Source: Rufibacter sp. DG15C
GTDB taxonomy: Bacteria > Bacteroidota > Bacteroidia > Cytophagales > Hymenobacteraceae
Direction of reading: 5' to 3'
Assembly (NCBI RefSeq): GCF_001577755.1
Contig: NZ_CP010776.1
Span: forward strand, 1,736,001-1,800,000
Length of the DNA: 64,000 bases
Made by a program: the position numbers and the translations under genes. Positions within the stretch are counted from its first letter, which is position 1; the number at the start of each line of letters is the position of its first letter. Below, in pieces: positions 31,544-39,115 of the stretch. A model generated the notes under the pieces. The model did not search any database. It was not told where the DNA came from and saw only the letters and a program-made list of their open reading frames with translations.

Positions 31544-32413
31544 ATGACCAAAGGTGCCCAGTACATGTTGCTCTCCACGTTCTTCTTTGCCTTGATGAAC
31601 GTGTGCGTGAAATACCTGCCCCACCTGCCGTCCATGGAAATTATTTTGGTGCGGTCGGTCATATCCTTAGCTATGAGCTATGCCACGCTTAGGTACATGA
31701 ACGTGGCGCCTTGGGGAAGCAACAAACTTATTCTGGTGGGCCGGGGCATTACAGGTGTGATTGCACTTATGCTCTACTTTACCACCTTGCAGAACATTCC
31801 GCTGGCTGGCGCGGTGACTATTCAGTACCTGTCGCCCATTTTTACGGCGCTGTTGGGGGTGTTTATAGCGAAGGAGAAAGTGCACCCCTGGCAGTGGCTG
31901 TTCTTTTTGATTTCGTTTGCGGGCGTGCTGGTGATTGAGGGCGTGGACACGCGCATCTCTACCTATTACCTGCTAGTGGGCGTGGGCGGGGCGTTCGTGT
32001 CGGGCTTGTCGTATAATTCCATTAGAAAGCTCAACGCGCGCGAGCACCCCATGGTGATTGTGTTTTACTTCCCGCTGGTGGCCCTGCCGGTTTCTGCGGT
32101 GTTTTGTCTTTTCAAGTGGGTGCCCCCGCAGGGCATGGACTGGGTATGGCTGTTCTTGACGGGAATTTTCACGCAGTTGGCGCAGTATTACATGACCAAA
32201 GCCTACCAGGCCGAGGAGTTGGCCCGCGTGGCTAGCCTCAATTACGTAGGCATTTTCTACGCGCTGGGCTTGGGGTTCCTGCTCTTCGGGGAGGTGTTTG
32301 ACGTGTTCTCGTATCTGGGCATTGCTTTGGTGCTGGTGGGCGTCTTGCTCAACATGGAGTACAGCCGGCGTCTGCGCAAGAAAGAAGCCTTGGAAGCCCA
32401 GGCAACCGCGTAG
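31544..32413 (+). CDS. DMT-superfamily transporter (EamA, 10 TM)
   Basis: A 289-residue membrane protein with ten predicted helices in two EamA repeats. The first repeat includes LLSTFFFALMNVCVKYLP, VRSVISLAMSYATLRY and TIQYLSPIFTALLGVFIAKE at its end; the second ends with ALGLGFLLFGEVFDVFSYLG, the matching E-containing helix. EamA proteins export metabolites or amino acids; the substrate is unknown. It is divergent from recX and followed at once by a palindrome copy. Confidence 0.9.
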   Translation: MTKGAQYMLLSTFFFALMNVCVKYLPHLPSMEIILVRSVISLAMSYATLRYMNVAPWGSNKLILVGRGITGVIALMLYFTTLQNIPLAGAVTIQYLSPIFTALLGVFIAKEKVHPWQWLFFLISFAGVLVIEGVDTRISTYYLLVGVGGAFVSGLSYNSIRKLNAREHPMVIVFYFPLVALPVSAVFCLFKWVPPQGMDWVWLFLTGIFTQLAQYYMTKAYQAEELARVASLNYVGIFYALGLGFLLFGEVFDVFSYLGIALVLVGVLLNMEYSRRLRKKEALEAQATA

Positions 32414-32414
32414 T

Positions 32415-32452
32415 CGTTTTTGGCATCTTTTCCAGAAAACAGGCCAAAAACG
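32415..32452. repeat. Dispersed palindrome P
   Basis: CGTTTTTGGCATCTTTTCC AGAAAACAGGCCAAAAACG, starting 1 bp after the stop codon of the transporter gene. Confidence 0.85.
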
Positions 32453-32642
32453 GTCGGGCTGGCTTCTCCTGGCAATCTCTTTTAGCTTATCTTTAAGAAG
32501 AAGAAAACAAGGGAGGTTTTTCAGCGGTTGCCAGGATTGGTACGGAAACAATATTAAGTATTTTGAATACTAGATATGCCGATAGCCTGTTTTCCTGCGT
32601 TCCTCCTGTAGTCTTCATGTTTCTTTCTTACGCTTCGTGTTT

Positions 32643-35258
32643 ATGCCCACCGTTTTGCTTTCAAGAGTCTTCTGGTTATTGCTTTTTTCTTTGCTGGCGC
32701 TGTCAAGTGCGCACGCTGGTGTTCTAAAAGGAAAGGTAACCGATGAAAAAGGCGAGGGGATGGGCTTTGCCACGGTCTACATCAAAGGCACCACCATCGG
32801 GTCCACCACCAACGAGCAGGGCAATTACCAGCTTACCGTAGAGCCGGGCACTTACACGGTGGTGTTCCAGTACGTGGGCTACAAAAGCCAGAGCCGGACG
32901 GTGGAAATCAAAGACACCCCAGAGCCGGTGGTACTTAATGTACAGCTAGAGCAGGATGTGTACGCCGTGGGCGAGGTGCGGATAAGCGGAGACGGAAAAG
33001 ACCCGGCCTACAGCATCATGCGCCAGGCCATTGCCAAGCGGGAGTATCACTTAAAAGAAGTAGAAGCCTACAGCGCGCATGTGTATATCAAAGGCCTGCA
33101 ACGCCTTATCAATGTGCCCAAGCGGGTGATGGGCATCATCAAAGTGCCGGCGGGCCTGAAGCCGGGCATCATCTACTTGTCTGAGTCTGTCTCTGAGTTG
33201 CATTTCAAGCAACCCAACAAGATGCGGGAGCGCATGATTTCGTCTAAGGTGAGCGGGAACAGCAAGGCCTTCAGCTTCAACAACGCCTCAGATTTCAGCA
33301 TCAATTTCTACAAGAGCCTCATCAAAGCCAACGGCATCAACGAGCGGGGCTTTATCTCGCCGGTGGCCGGCAACGCCCTGTTGTTTTACAACTATGAGCT
33401 CATGGGAAGCGCCCAGAACAACGGCCAGCTGGTGCACCGCATCAAGGTGACGCCAAAGCGCCGGCACGACCCTGTGTTCACCGGCTACATTTACATTGTG
33501 GACGACTCGTACCGCATCCATAGCCTGAACCTGTTTGTGACCAAGGCCCAGCAGATTGAGTTTGTGGACACCTTGCGCATTACCCAGCAGTTCACACCCG
33601 CCCCGGGCAACGTATGGGTGTTGCAGTCCCAGAAATTCACGTTTGACGTGGAAGGTTACGGCTTTAAAGGCAACGGTTATTTTACCGCCGTGTACAGTAA
33701 ATACCGTGTGCAACCTGCCTCGTTTGTGAAGCCTTCCGCACCCGCACCAACTGTCACCGCTCCGGTTATCGAGCCTGAGAAACCTATTGCCGTAGTAGTG
33801 CCTCCCGCGCCAGAGAAAAGACACAAGCGCCAGCCCAGAGCCAAGAAAGACCAAGTACCTGCCAACGGCGTGCCCGATGATGCCTTTTTCAAGAAGAAAG
33901 AGGTGCTGGCCATTGAGGAGAACTCCAACAAACGCGACAGCGCTTATTGGGACGAGATACGTCCAGTTCCGCTTACAGAAGAGGAGGTGTCTGACTACCA
34001 TGAGAAAGATAGCATTCAGGTGGTCAAGGAGTCTAAGCCTTACAAAGACTCCTTAGATAGAAAGAACAATAAGCTTTCCTTGGCAGACGTCTTCTTGACG
34101 GGCTACTCTTATCGAAACTCGTTTGAGCGCACCTCTTACACTGTGGAGCCTATCACGCGCATCTGGCAATACAACACCGTGGAGGGCTTAGTGGCCAACC
34201 TGCGCTTGGGCTATACCAAACGCTTCGAGGACGGACGAAACTACTCCATCACGCCCACGGTGCGCTATGGCTTCAGTAATGAGAAATTCAACGCGAAGAT
34301 TGCCTCCAGTTACCAGTATAATTTGATTAAACGCCAGTCGGTGGGGGTGGAGGCCGGGCGCTTTGTAAGCCAGTTCAACGCGCAGGACCCCATCACGCCC
34401 TTCATCAACACGGTCTACACCCTGCTAGCCGAAGAGAATTGGCAGAAGCTCTACCAGCGCGACTACCTGCGGCTATGGCACCAGCGCGAACTAGTAAATG
34501 GCCTGCAGGCTACGTTCACAGTGGACTACGCCCAGCGCAGGATGCTGTTCAATACCACCGACTATAACTGGCGCGACCGTCCTCACAAAGAATTTACCCC
34601 TAATGAACCTGTCAATGCAGAGGTAGCTTCTACCGCTTTCCCGGAGCATGAGGCCCTCACCGCCTCGGTGGTGTTGAGCTACAAGCCGGGGCAGGAGTAC
34701 ATCTCGCATCCAGATAGAAAAATCAACCTCGGTTCTAAGTGGCCCACCATCACGGCGCAGTACCGCAAAGGGTTGAACGGCCTAGGAGGCAGTGACGTGG
34801 ATTATGATTTTGTAAGCCTGGGCGTACGGGATGAGTTGGCATTAGGTCTACTAGGAACAAGCAATTACTCGGCTAGCATAGGCACGTTCTGGCGCAAAAA
34901 GCAAATGTACTTCATGGACTTCAAGCACTTTGAAGGCAACCGCACCTTGCTTTCCGGTGACTTCAGCGGGTTCCAACTATTGGATTACTACCGCTATAGC
35001 ACCCAGCGCACTTATGTAGAAGCGCATTACAGTCACCACTTCAATGGTTTCATCTTGAACAAGGTACCGCTCCTGCGCAAACTCAAATGGCAGGAAGTAG
35101 GCAGTGTCAACTACCTGCACACAGACGCCTCGGGCCATTACCTGGAGTTGGGCGTGGGGCTGGAGCATTTGTTTAAAGTGTTGCGCGTAGATTTCTTCAC
35201 CGGCTTCCAGGAAAAGGAGAAGGTGAGTTCTGGGATACGGGTTGGGTTTGGGTTTTAA
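32643..35258 (+). CDS. DUF5686 protein with carboxypeptidase-like regulatory domain
   Basis: An 871-residue outer-membrane protein typical of Bacteroidota. After a signal peptide (LLLFSLLALSSAHA), residues about 26-115 form a carboxypeptidase-like regulatory (CarboxypepD_reg-like) domain (GVLKGKVTDEKGEGMGFATV, TNEQGNYQLTVEPGTY). A long DUF5686 region follows, with an internal Pro/Lys-rich disordered stretch (about residues 365-410) and a C-terminal half of beta-barrel-like strands ending in an aromatic residue (GIRVGFGF), as outer-membrane barrels do. The function is unknown. The ATG at 32643 is preferred to a GTG two codons earlier. Confidence 0.92.
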   Translation: MPTVLLSRVFWLLLFSLLALSSAHAGVLKGKVTDEKGEGMGFATVYIKGTTIGSTTNEQGNYQLTVEPGTYTVVFQYVGYKSQSRTVEIKDTPEPVVLNVQLEQDVYAVGEVRISGDGKDPAYSIMRQAIAKREYHLKEVEAYSAHVYIKGLQRLINVPKRVMGIIKVPAGLKPGIIYLSESVSELHFKQPNKMRERMISSKVSGNSKAFSFNNASDFSINFYKSLIKANGINERGFISPVAGNALLFYNYELMGSAQNNGQLVHRIKVTPKRRHDPVFTGYIYIVDDSYRIHSLNLFVTKAQQIEFVDTLRITQQFTPAPGNVWVLQSQKFTFDVEGYGFKGNGYFTAVYSKYRVQPASFVKPSAPAPTVTAPVIEPEKPIAVVVPPAPEKRHKRQPRAKKDQVPANGVPDDAFFKKKEVLAIEENSNKRDSAYWDEIRPVPLTEEEVSDYHEKDSIQVVKESKPYKDSLDRKNNKLSLADVFLTGYSYRNSFERTSYTVEPITRIWQYNTVEGLVANLRLGYTKRFEDGRNYSITPTVRYGFSNEKFNAKIASSYQYNLIKRQSVGVEAGRFVSQFNAQDPITPFINTVYTLLAEENWQKLYQRDYLRLWHQRELVNGLQATFTVDYAQRRMLFNTTDYNWRDRPHKEFTPNEPVNAEVASTAFPEHEALTASVVLSYKPGQEYISHPDRKINLGSKWPTITAQYRKGLNGLGGSDVDYDFVSLGVRDELALGLLGTSNYSASIGTFWRKKQMYFMDFKHFEGNRTLLSGDFSGFQLLDYYRYSTQRTYVEAHYSHHFNGFILNKVPLLRKLKWQEVGSVNYLHTDASGHYLELGVGLEHLFKVLRVDFFTGFQEKEKVSSGIRVGFGF

Positions 35259-35381
35259 GAGTTAAATTTCCCATCGTTTAAATATCAGTCTTGTTCGGCA
35301 ACAACTTGGGCTAAGTTTTTGCAAGTCTCAGATTGAAGTTGGCAGAATCACGTATTCTAAGTATCTAAATACTAATTACAT

Positions 35382-35837
35382 ATGAAGGCTCGTGTTTTCC
35401 TCTTCCTTGCGTTGGTCTTGTTATCTTATTCTTCTATTGCGCAGGAGACCGATAGTCTTAGGCAAGAAATTGAAAAGCTTGACTTAGCCCACGCCAAGGC
35501 CATCTTTACATCTGATGCCAAAGCCCTGGACCAATTGATGGATGATCAGGTGACGGTCAATCACCCCACCAATAGAATAGTGAATGAAAAAGCTGAACTT
35601 CTTAAGCTGATGAAAAGCGGGGTGATAAGGTATTCTTCCTTTCAACGCTACCCAGAGAAGTTCTTGTTCTTTAAAGACATGGTGATTGTGATGGGCAACG
35701 AAGAAGTGGTTCCTGCCAAAGGCGCGCCCAATGCGGGGAATAAACTCAAAAGGAGATATACCAACATCTGGATGAAAAAGGACAACACTTGGAAGTTAAC
35801 CGTACGGCACGCCAATAATGAGTGCCTGGACATATAA
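35382..35837 (+). CDS. Secreted NTF2-like protein (DUF4440 type)
   Basis: A 151-residue secreted protein with a signal peptide (VFLFLALVLLSYSSIAQ) and an NTF2-like cone fold of the DUF4440 type: an N-terminal helix LDLAHAKAIFTSDAKALDQL, the strand DDQVTVNHPTNRIVNEKAEL, and the C-terminal RRYTNIWMKKDNTWKLTVRH. Such proteins bind or convert small ligands, or have no known role. It is on the same strand as the DUF2867 and VOC genes that follow, at moderate distances. Confidence 0.85.
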   Translation: MKARVFLFLALVLLSYSSIAQETDSLRQEIEKLDLAHAKAIFTSDAKALDQLMDDQVTVNHPTNRIVNEKAELLKLMKSGVIRYSSFQRYPEKFLFFKDMVIVMGNEEVVPAKGAPNAGNKLKRRYTNIWMKKDNTWKLTVRHANNECLDI

Positions 35838-35898
35838 CCTCACTGCAAACAAACGCGCCTCCCTCAACCAACTAGTGCCCAAGAAAACAGAATAGCCC

Positions 35899-36468
35899 AT
35901 GAAAGGCAGTGGCCACTCCAGCAGAATCCCTGATCACTCTCTCCTTAAAAAGGAAGACTTTTTGTTTGACTACATGGACAGCTTCCAGCATTATTTCTTT
36001 GATAGGGAAGATACCATTGATATAACCAGTGTTGGGAAGATGTTTTTCTCCAGCGGGTCTACCTGGATAAATGGGTTGTTTGCCATTAGAAACAAAGTGG
36101 TGGGATGGATTGGCCTGAAAACGCCTGAACATTTAAAGGACAGGAAACCTCAAGCGGAGGCCTTCACCTTTGAACCCGGCCAACGATTGGGCTTATTCAA
36201 GGTCTTTGACAAAACAGCACAAGAAGTAGTTTTAGGCGAAGACGACAGACACTTAAACTTTAAAGTCTCCCTTCTGCTGGAAAGCCTACTAGAGGGCAAT
36301 GGCAAGAAACGGGTAAGCATCACCACCGCCGTCACCTTTAACAACCGCTTCGGACGGTTTTATTTTATGCTAGTCCGGCCTTTTCATAAAATCATCGTCA
36401 AAACCTTGCTAAAAAGGATGGTGCAACGCATGGAAAGCACAAAGCCACTACTAGCCAAACAGGCGTGA
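35899..36468 (+). CDS. DUF2867 domain-containing protein
   Basis: A 189-residue cytosolic protein. The middle has FFSSGSTWINGLFAIRNKVVGWIG, and the C-terminal RFGRFYFMLVRPFHKIIVKTLL is the usual end of DUF2867 proteins, a helix-grip-type family without assigned function. The ATG at 35899 follows the DUF4440 gene by 61 bp, so the two may share a transcript. No signal peptide is seen. Confidence 0.8.
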   Translation: MKGSGHSSRIPDHSLLKKEDFLFDYMDSFQHYFFDREDTIDITSVGKMFFSSGSTWINGLFAIRNKVVGWIGLKTPEHLKDRKPQAEAFTFEPGQRLGLFKVFDKTAQEVVLGEDDRHLNFKVSLLLESLLEGNGKKRVSITTAVTFNNRFGRFYFMLVRPFHKIIVKTLLKRMVQRMESTKPLLAKQA

Positions 36469-36638
36469 AGCAGAGGCAAGCACGCACTTTTCGAATGGCA
36501 CTTCTAGAATTTCATTCAGGTTGACAGCGAAGTAAGCGCTTCCGGTTCTATCACTCGCACCCACCTTTGTTGCCTGACCGTAAATGGAAAGACTCAGGCT
36601 TTCAAAAGGAGGCCTCCGAACACATAAGTGAAGACAAG

Positions 36639-37133
36639 ATGGCTGAAAAATATATTGTTCCCGCCCAGACGCGCATTGGGCATGTACACCTGAAGGTGTC
36701 AGACTTAGACAGGGCTCTTGCGTTCTACTGTGACCTACTGGGGTTTGAAGTCACCACGCTGTACGGGAGCCAGGCGGCGTTCATCTCGGCGGGCGGGTAT
36801 CACCATCACATAGGCTTAAACACTTGGCATAGTAAGGGCGCAGCACCCGCGGCCCAAGAAGGAGTAGGTTTGTACCACACGGCCATCCTGTACCCAACCA
36901 GAAAAGACCTCGCCCAAATCTTTGACCGACTGCGCCAAGCAAAATATCCCATGACAGGTGCCAGCGACCATGGCGTTTCTGAGGCTTTGTACCTTAATGA
37001 TCCTGACGGCAACGGCGTAGAGTTATATTGGGACAGACCCAAAGAACAGTGGCCTTCTAAACCAGACGGCTCCTTGGAGATGTACACCAAACCTCTTGAC
37101 TTAGCTAGTTTATTGAAGGAAATAGAGAGCTAG
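36639..37133 (+). CDS. VOC family protein (glyoxalase/extradiol dioxygenase fold, CatE-like)
   Basis: A 164-residue vicinal-oxygen-chelate protein. The paired beta-alpha-beta-beta-beta modules begin with IGHVHLKVSDLDRALAFYCD and continue through GVGLYHTAILYPTRKDLAQI to DPDGNGVELYWDRPKEQW. His in GHVH, His in LYHTAI and Glu in VELYW fit the metal ligands of the CatE-type subgroup. The substrate is unknown. The ATG at 36639 starts just before the domain; the upstream in-frame extension to 36567 lacks homology cues. Confidence 0.88.
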   Translation: MAEKYIVPAQTRIGHVHLKVSDLDRALAFYCDLLGFEVTTLYGSQAAFISAGGYHHHIGLNTWHSKGAAPAAQEGVGLYHTAILYPTRKDLAQIFDRLRQAKYPMTGASDHGVSEALYLNDPDGNGVELYWDRPKEQWPSKPDGSLEMYTKPLDLASLLKEIES

Positions 37134-37192
37134 TGTGTTCTTGTGGAAGATTTAGCTAGAATAAGTAGTCTTCACTCAAGCCATGAAATTGC

Positions 37193-37230
37193 CGTTTTTG
37201 GACTAATTCCCAGAAAACGGACCAAAAACG
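37193..37230. repeat. Dispersed palindrome P
   Basis: CCGTTTTTGGACTAATTCC CAGAAAACGGACCAAAAACG; it abuts the terminator at 37229-37273. Confidence 0.85.
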
Positions 37231-37273
37231 AAGAGGCCCTGATGTAGATACAACATCAGGGCCTCTTCGTTTT
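37229..37273 (+). terminator. Terminator downstream of the VOC gene
   Basis: CGAAGAGGCCCTGATGT / ACATCAGGGCCTCTTCG with loop AGATACA (approximately), then TTTT. A long perfect stem, 95 bp after the VOC stop. Confidence 0.9.
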
Positions 37274-37330
37274 ATAGGTAATCCAATTCAAAGACAGAGC
37301 GCGCCAACCGAACCAGTTAGAAAAGCGAAA

Positions 37331-37351
37331 CCCGCGGTCCTTGACCGCGGG
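37331..37351 (-). terminator. Probable terminator of the lipoprotein gene at 37400
   Basis: CCCGCGGTC CTT GACCGCGGG, a perfect 9-bp GC stem. On the minus strand it follows the lipoprotein stop by 48 bp and precedes a T-rich stretch (TTTCGCTTTT). Confidence 0.7.
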
Positions 37352-37399
37352 CTCACCTCTTTCAAACAACCCTCTATCAATAAACTCGATAAAGACAAA

Positions 37400-37876
37400 C
37401 TAAAGGGAACGTACCGTCACAGAGATGGTCTGCGTCTCTTCTGGCACAGCAGAAGTGTTGGGGTACGGTTCCACGGAGTGGAGAATCAAGCGGTAGTTCT
37501 TCTGGCCCAGGGATACTTCCACTGAGTCGGCGGCCCGGTCTCCTCTGTCATTGGGCGCTGGCAGCTTCTCGCCTAGATATAGAATCTGAGACTTGCTGTT
37601 GCCGGCGGCGTCCTTTACTTCTAGCGTGGCTACGGCAGAACCTTGTCTAATGCACATGGCATTCATGGGGCATCTACTGTCTTCTAGGCTTTGAAGCTGT
37701 ACAGAGAGCTGGTTTAGCGTGACTACCTGCTTAAGTTTTAGTTGCGCGGTCTGGCCAGATCCAGAAGTTACCTTGGGGGAGGTTCCCTCTTTTTCCGTCC
37801 CCGGCGAAACATCTGCCCGGGTACAACCCATGGCTAACATTCCGGCAAACAACCAAAGACTTTTTCTCATAAACAT
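37400..37876 (-). CDS. Uncharacterised lipoprotein with SRCPxxAxCI motif
   Basis: A 158-residue lipoprotein with a short signal peptide (MFMRKSLWLFAGMLAMGC, Cys18). After a Thr/Ser/Gly linker, residues about 45-157 form a beta-rich domain containing LEDSRCPMNAMCIRQGSA, a two-Cys motif that recurs in small Bacteroidota lipoproteins and probably forms a disulfide. The function is unknown. It is transcribed alone toward the hairpin at 37331. Confidence 0.8.
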   Translation of the reverse strand: MFMRKSLWLFAGMLAMGCTRADVSPGTEKEGTSPKVTSGSGQTAQLKLKQVVTLNQLSVQLQSLEDSRCPMNAMCIRQGSAVATLEVKDAAGNSKSQILYLGEKLPAPNDRGDRAADSVEVSLGQKNYRLILHSVEPYPNTSAVPEETQTISVTVRSL

Positions 37877-37970
37877 CTCCTTAAAAAGTGCCCTGATGGG
37901 CGCCTTTACTATGAAGAGCCCTCAAACTGATGATTGGTTGCACGGGCTCAGAAAAATTTTCAAATATTTT

Positions 37971-38870
37971 TTAGGCCTCCGCCGCCTTCTTTTTCCCGAT
38001 GGGCAGGTTGTACAAAATCACCGACAAAAAGATGACCGCGTAGGCGATAACTTTTTGGGTACTAGTCACTTCATTAAAATACACGAAGGCCATGGTGAAG
38101 TTGATGATGGGGTTGAGGTACATCAAAATACCAATAGTCGCCGACTTGATTTCTTTGAGCGCATACAGGTTCAGAAACAAAGGAATGACCGTGAACACCC
38201 AGCTCAAGAGCACAATCTGCCGCACAAAATGCCCCGTGATGGGCACGTCCTCGGCGCCTACAAACCAAGAGTAACTCGGCCCGATGATGCAAAACGCCAA
38301 CAGCAACTGCAGGGTCAACAGCACAATCTTGTCATAGTCCTTGAGCAGGCGCTGGGTAATCAAATAAAACGCATATGAAGAGGCAATGAGCAAACTAAAC
38401 AGCAGGTTGGTCAACGAATCTGTGCCCACCAAGAGACAGCTCATTAAACTCAAGGCAACGGAAAGCCACTGGTTGACGCGCAGGTGCTCCTTCAAAATCA
38501 AGAAGCCCAGCACCGCCGTGAGAATGGGGCAGAGCAGGTAAGAAAAGGAGCCCGTCTGGATGTCCACGTGGTTTACCACGTAGATAAAGGCCAGCCAGTT
38601 GACCGTGAGCAGCAAGCCGCCCAGCAGGGTAAAGGCCAGGAATTTGCGCTTCTCCTTGGGTGCGTGACCCTTGAAGAGGGCTTTGGTCTCCTTCCACTGC
38701 TGGCGGCGCGTCAGCAAGGACACCACAATCAAGGTCAGGACGGAGACCAGAATCCTGAAATACAGAATCTGACTGCTGGGGTAGTCGGCTAAGGCTTTTA
38801 GGGGAAACGGGATGAAGCCCCAGATGATAAACGCACTGATAGCGGCGCCATAATATTTATTCACTTTCAC
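37971..38870 (-). CDS. rarD: RarD-type EamA family transporter
   Basis: A 299-residue ten-helix EamA transporter of the RarD subgroup. The family start is visible (YYGAAISAFIIWGFIPFPLKAL), as are LLTVNWLAFIYVVNHVDIQT, SFSYLLCPILTAVLGFLILKE and the C-terminal YLNPIINFTMAFVYFNE. RarD proteins are named for chloramphenicol sensitivity in E. coli, but the true substrate is uncertain. An in-frame TTG at 38918 lies upstream of a TACCTTTG promoter box (38894-38901), so the GTG at 38870 is preferred. It is divergent from murF-alr. Confidence 0.9.
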   Translation of the reverse strand: MKVNKYYGAAISAFIIWGFIPFPLKALADYPSSQILYFRILVSVLTLIVVSLLTRRQQWKETKALFKGHAPKEKRKFLAFTLLGGLLLTVNWLAFIYVVNHVDIQTGSFSYLLCPILTAVLGFLILKEHLRVNQWLSVALSLMSCLLVGTDSLTNLLFSLLIASSYAFYLITQRLLKDYDKIVLLTLQLLLAFCIIGPSYSWFVGAEDVPITGHFVRQIVLLSWVFTVIPLFLNLYALKEIKSATIGILMYLNPIINFTMAFVYFNEVTSTQKVIAYAVIFLSVILYNLPIGKKKAAEA

Positions 38871-38893
38871 GTACGGTCGTTCTTTAGAAAGTG

Positions 38894-38901
38894 CAAAGGT
38901 A
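38894..38901 (-). promoter_or_regulatory. -7 element of the rarD-type gene
   Basis: On the minus strand TACCTTTG (TAnnTTTG), 23 bp before the GTG at 38870. A palindrome P copy lies 22 bp further upstream. Confidence 0.5.
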
Positions 38902-38923
38902 GGGCTTGCCCCAGACAACGGCT

Positions 38924-38961
38924 CGTTTTTAGCCTCTTTTCTGGAAAACAGCCCAAAAACG
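38924..38961. repeat. Dispersed palindrome P
   Basis: CGTTTTTAGCCTCTTTTC TG GAAAACAGCCCAAAAACG, within the divergent rarD / murF-alr promoter region. Confidence 0.85.
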
Positions 38962-39086
38962 GTTCTGCCCGCTGCAGCAGAAGTTTTACCAAGGCTGTCC
39001 CTCCGCGGTGAAACTTGCCAGCCCTTAAGAGGGTAAGAAACGGAGTGCTCCCCTCTGACCTCGCTTCCGGGTCCTGTTTCTTCTTG

Positions 39087-39094
39087 TATCTTTG
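39087..39094 (+). promoter_or_regulatory. -7 element of murF-alr
   Basis: TATCTTTG (TAnnTTTG), 21 bp before the ATG at 39116. Confidence 0.5.
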
Positions 39095-39115
39095 GTTTTG
39101 ACTAACGTTACGCCT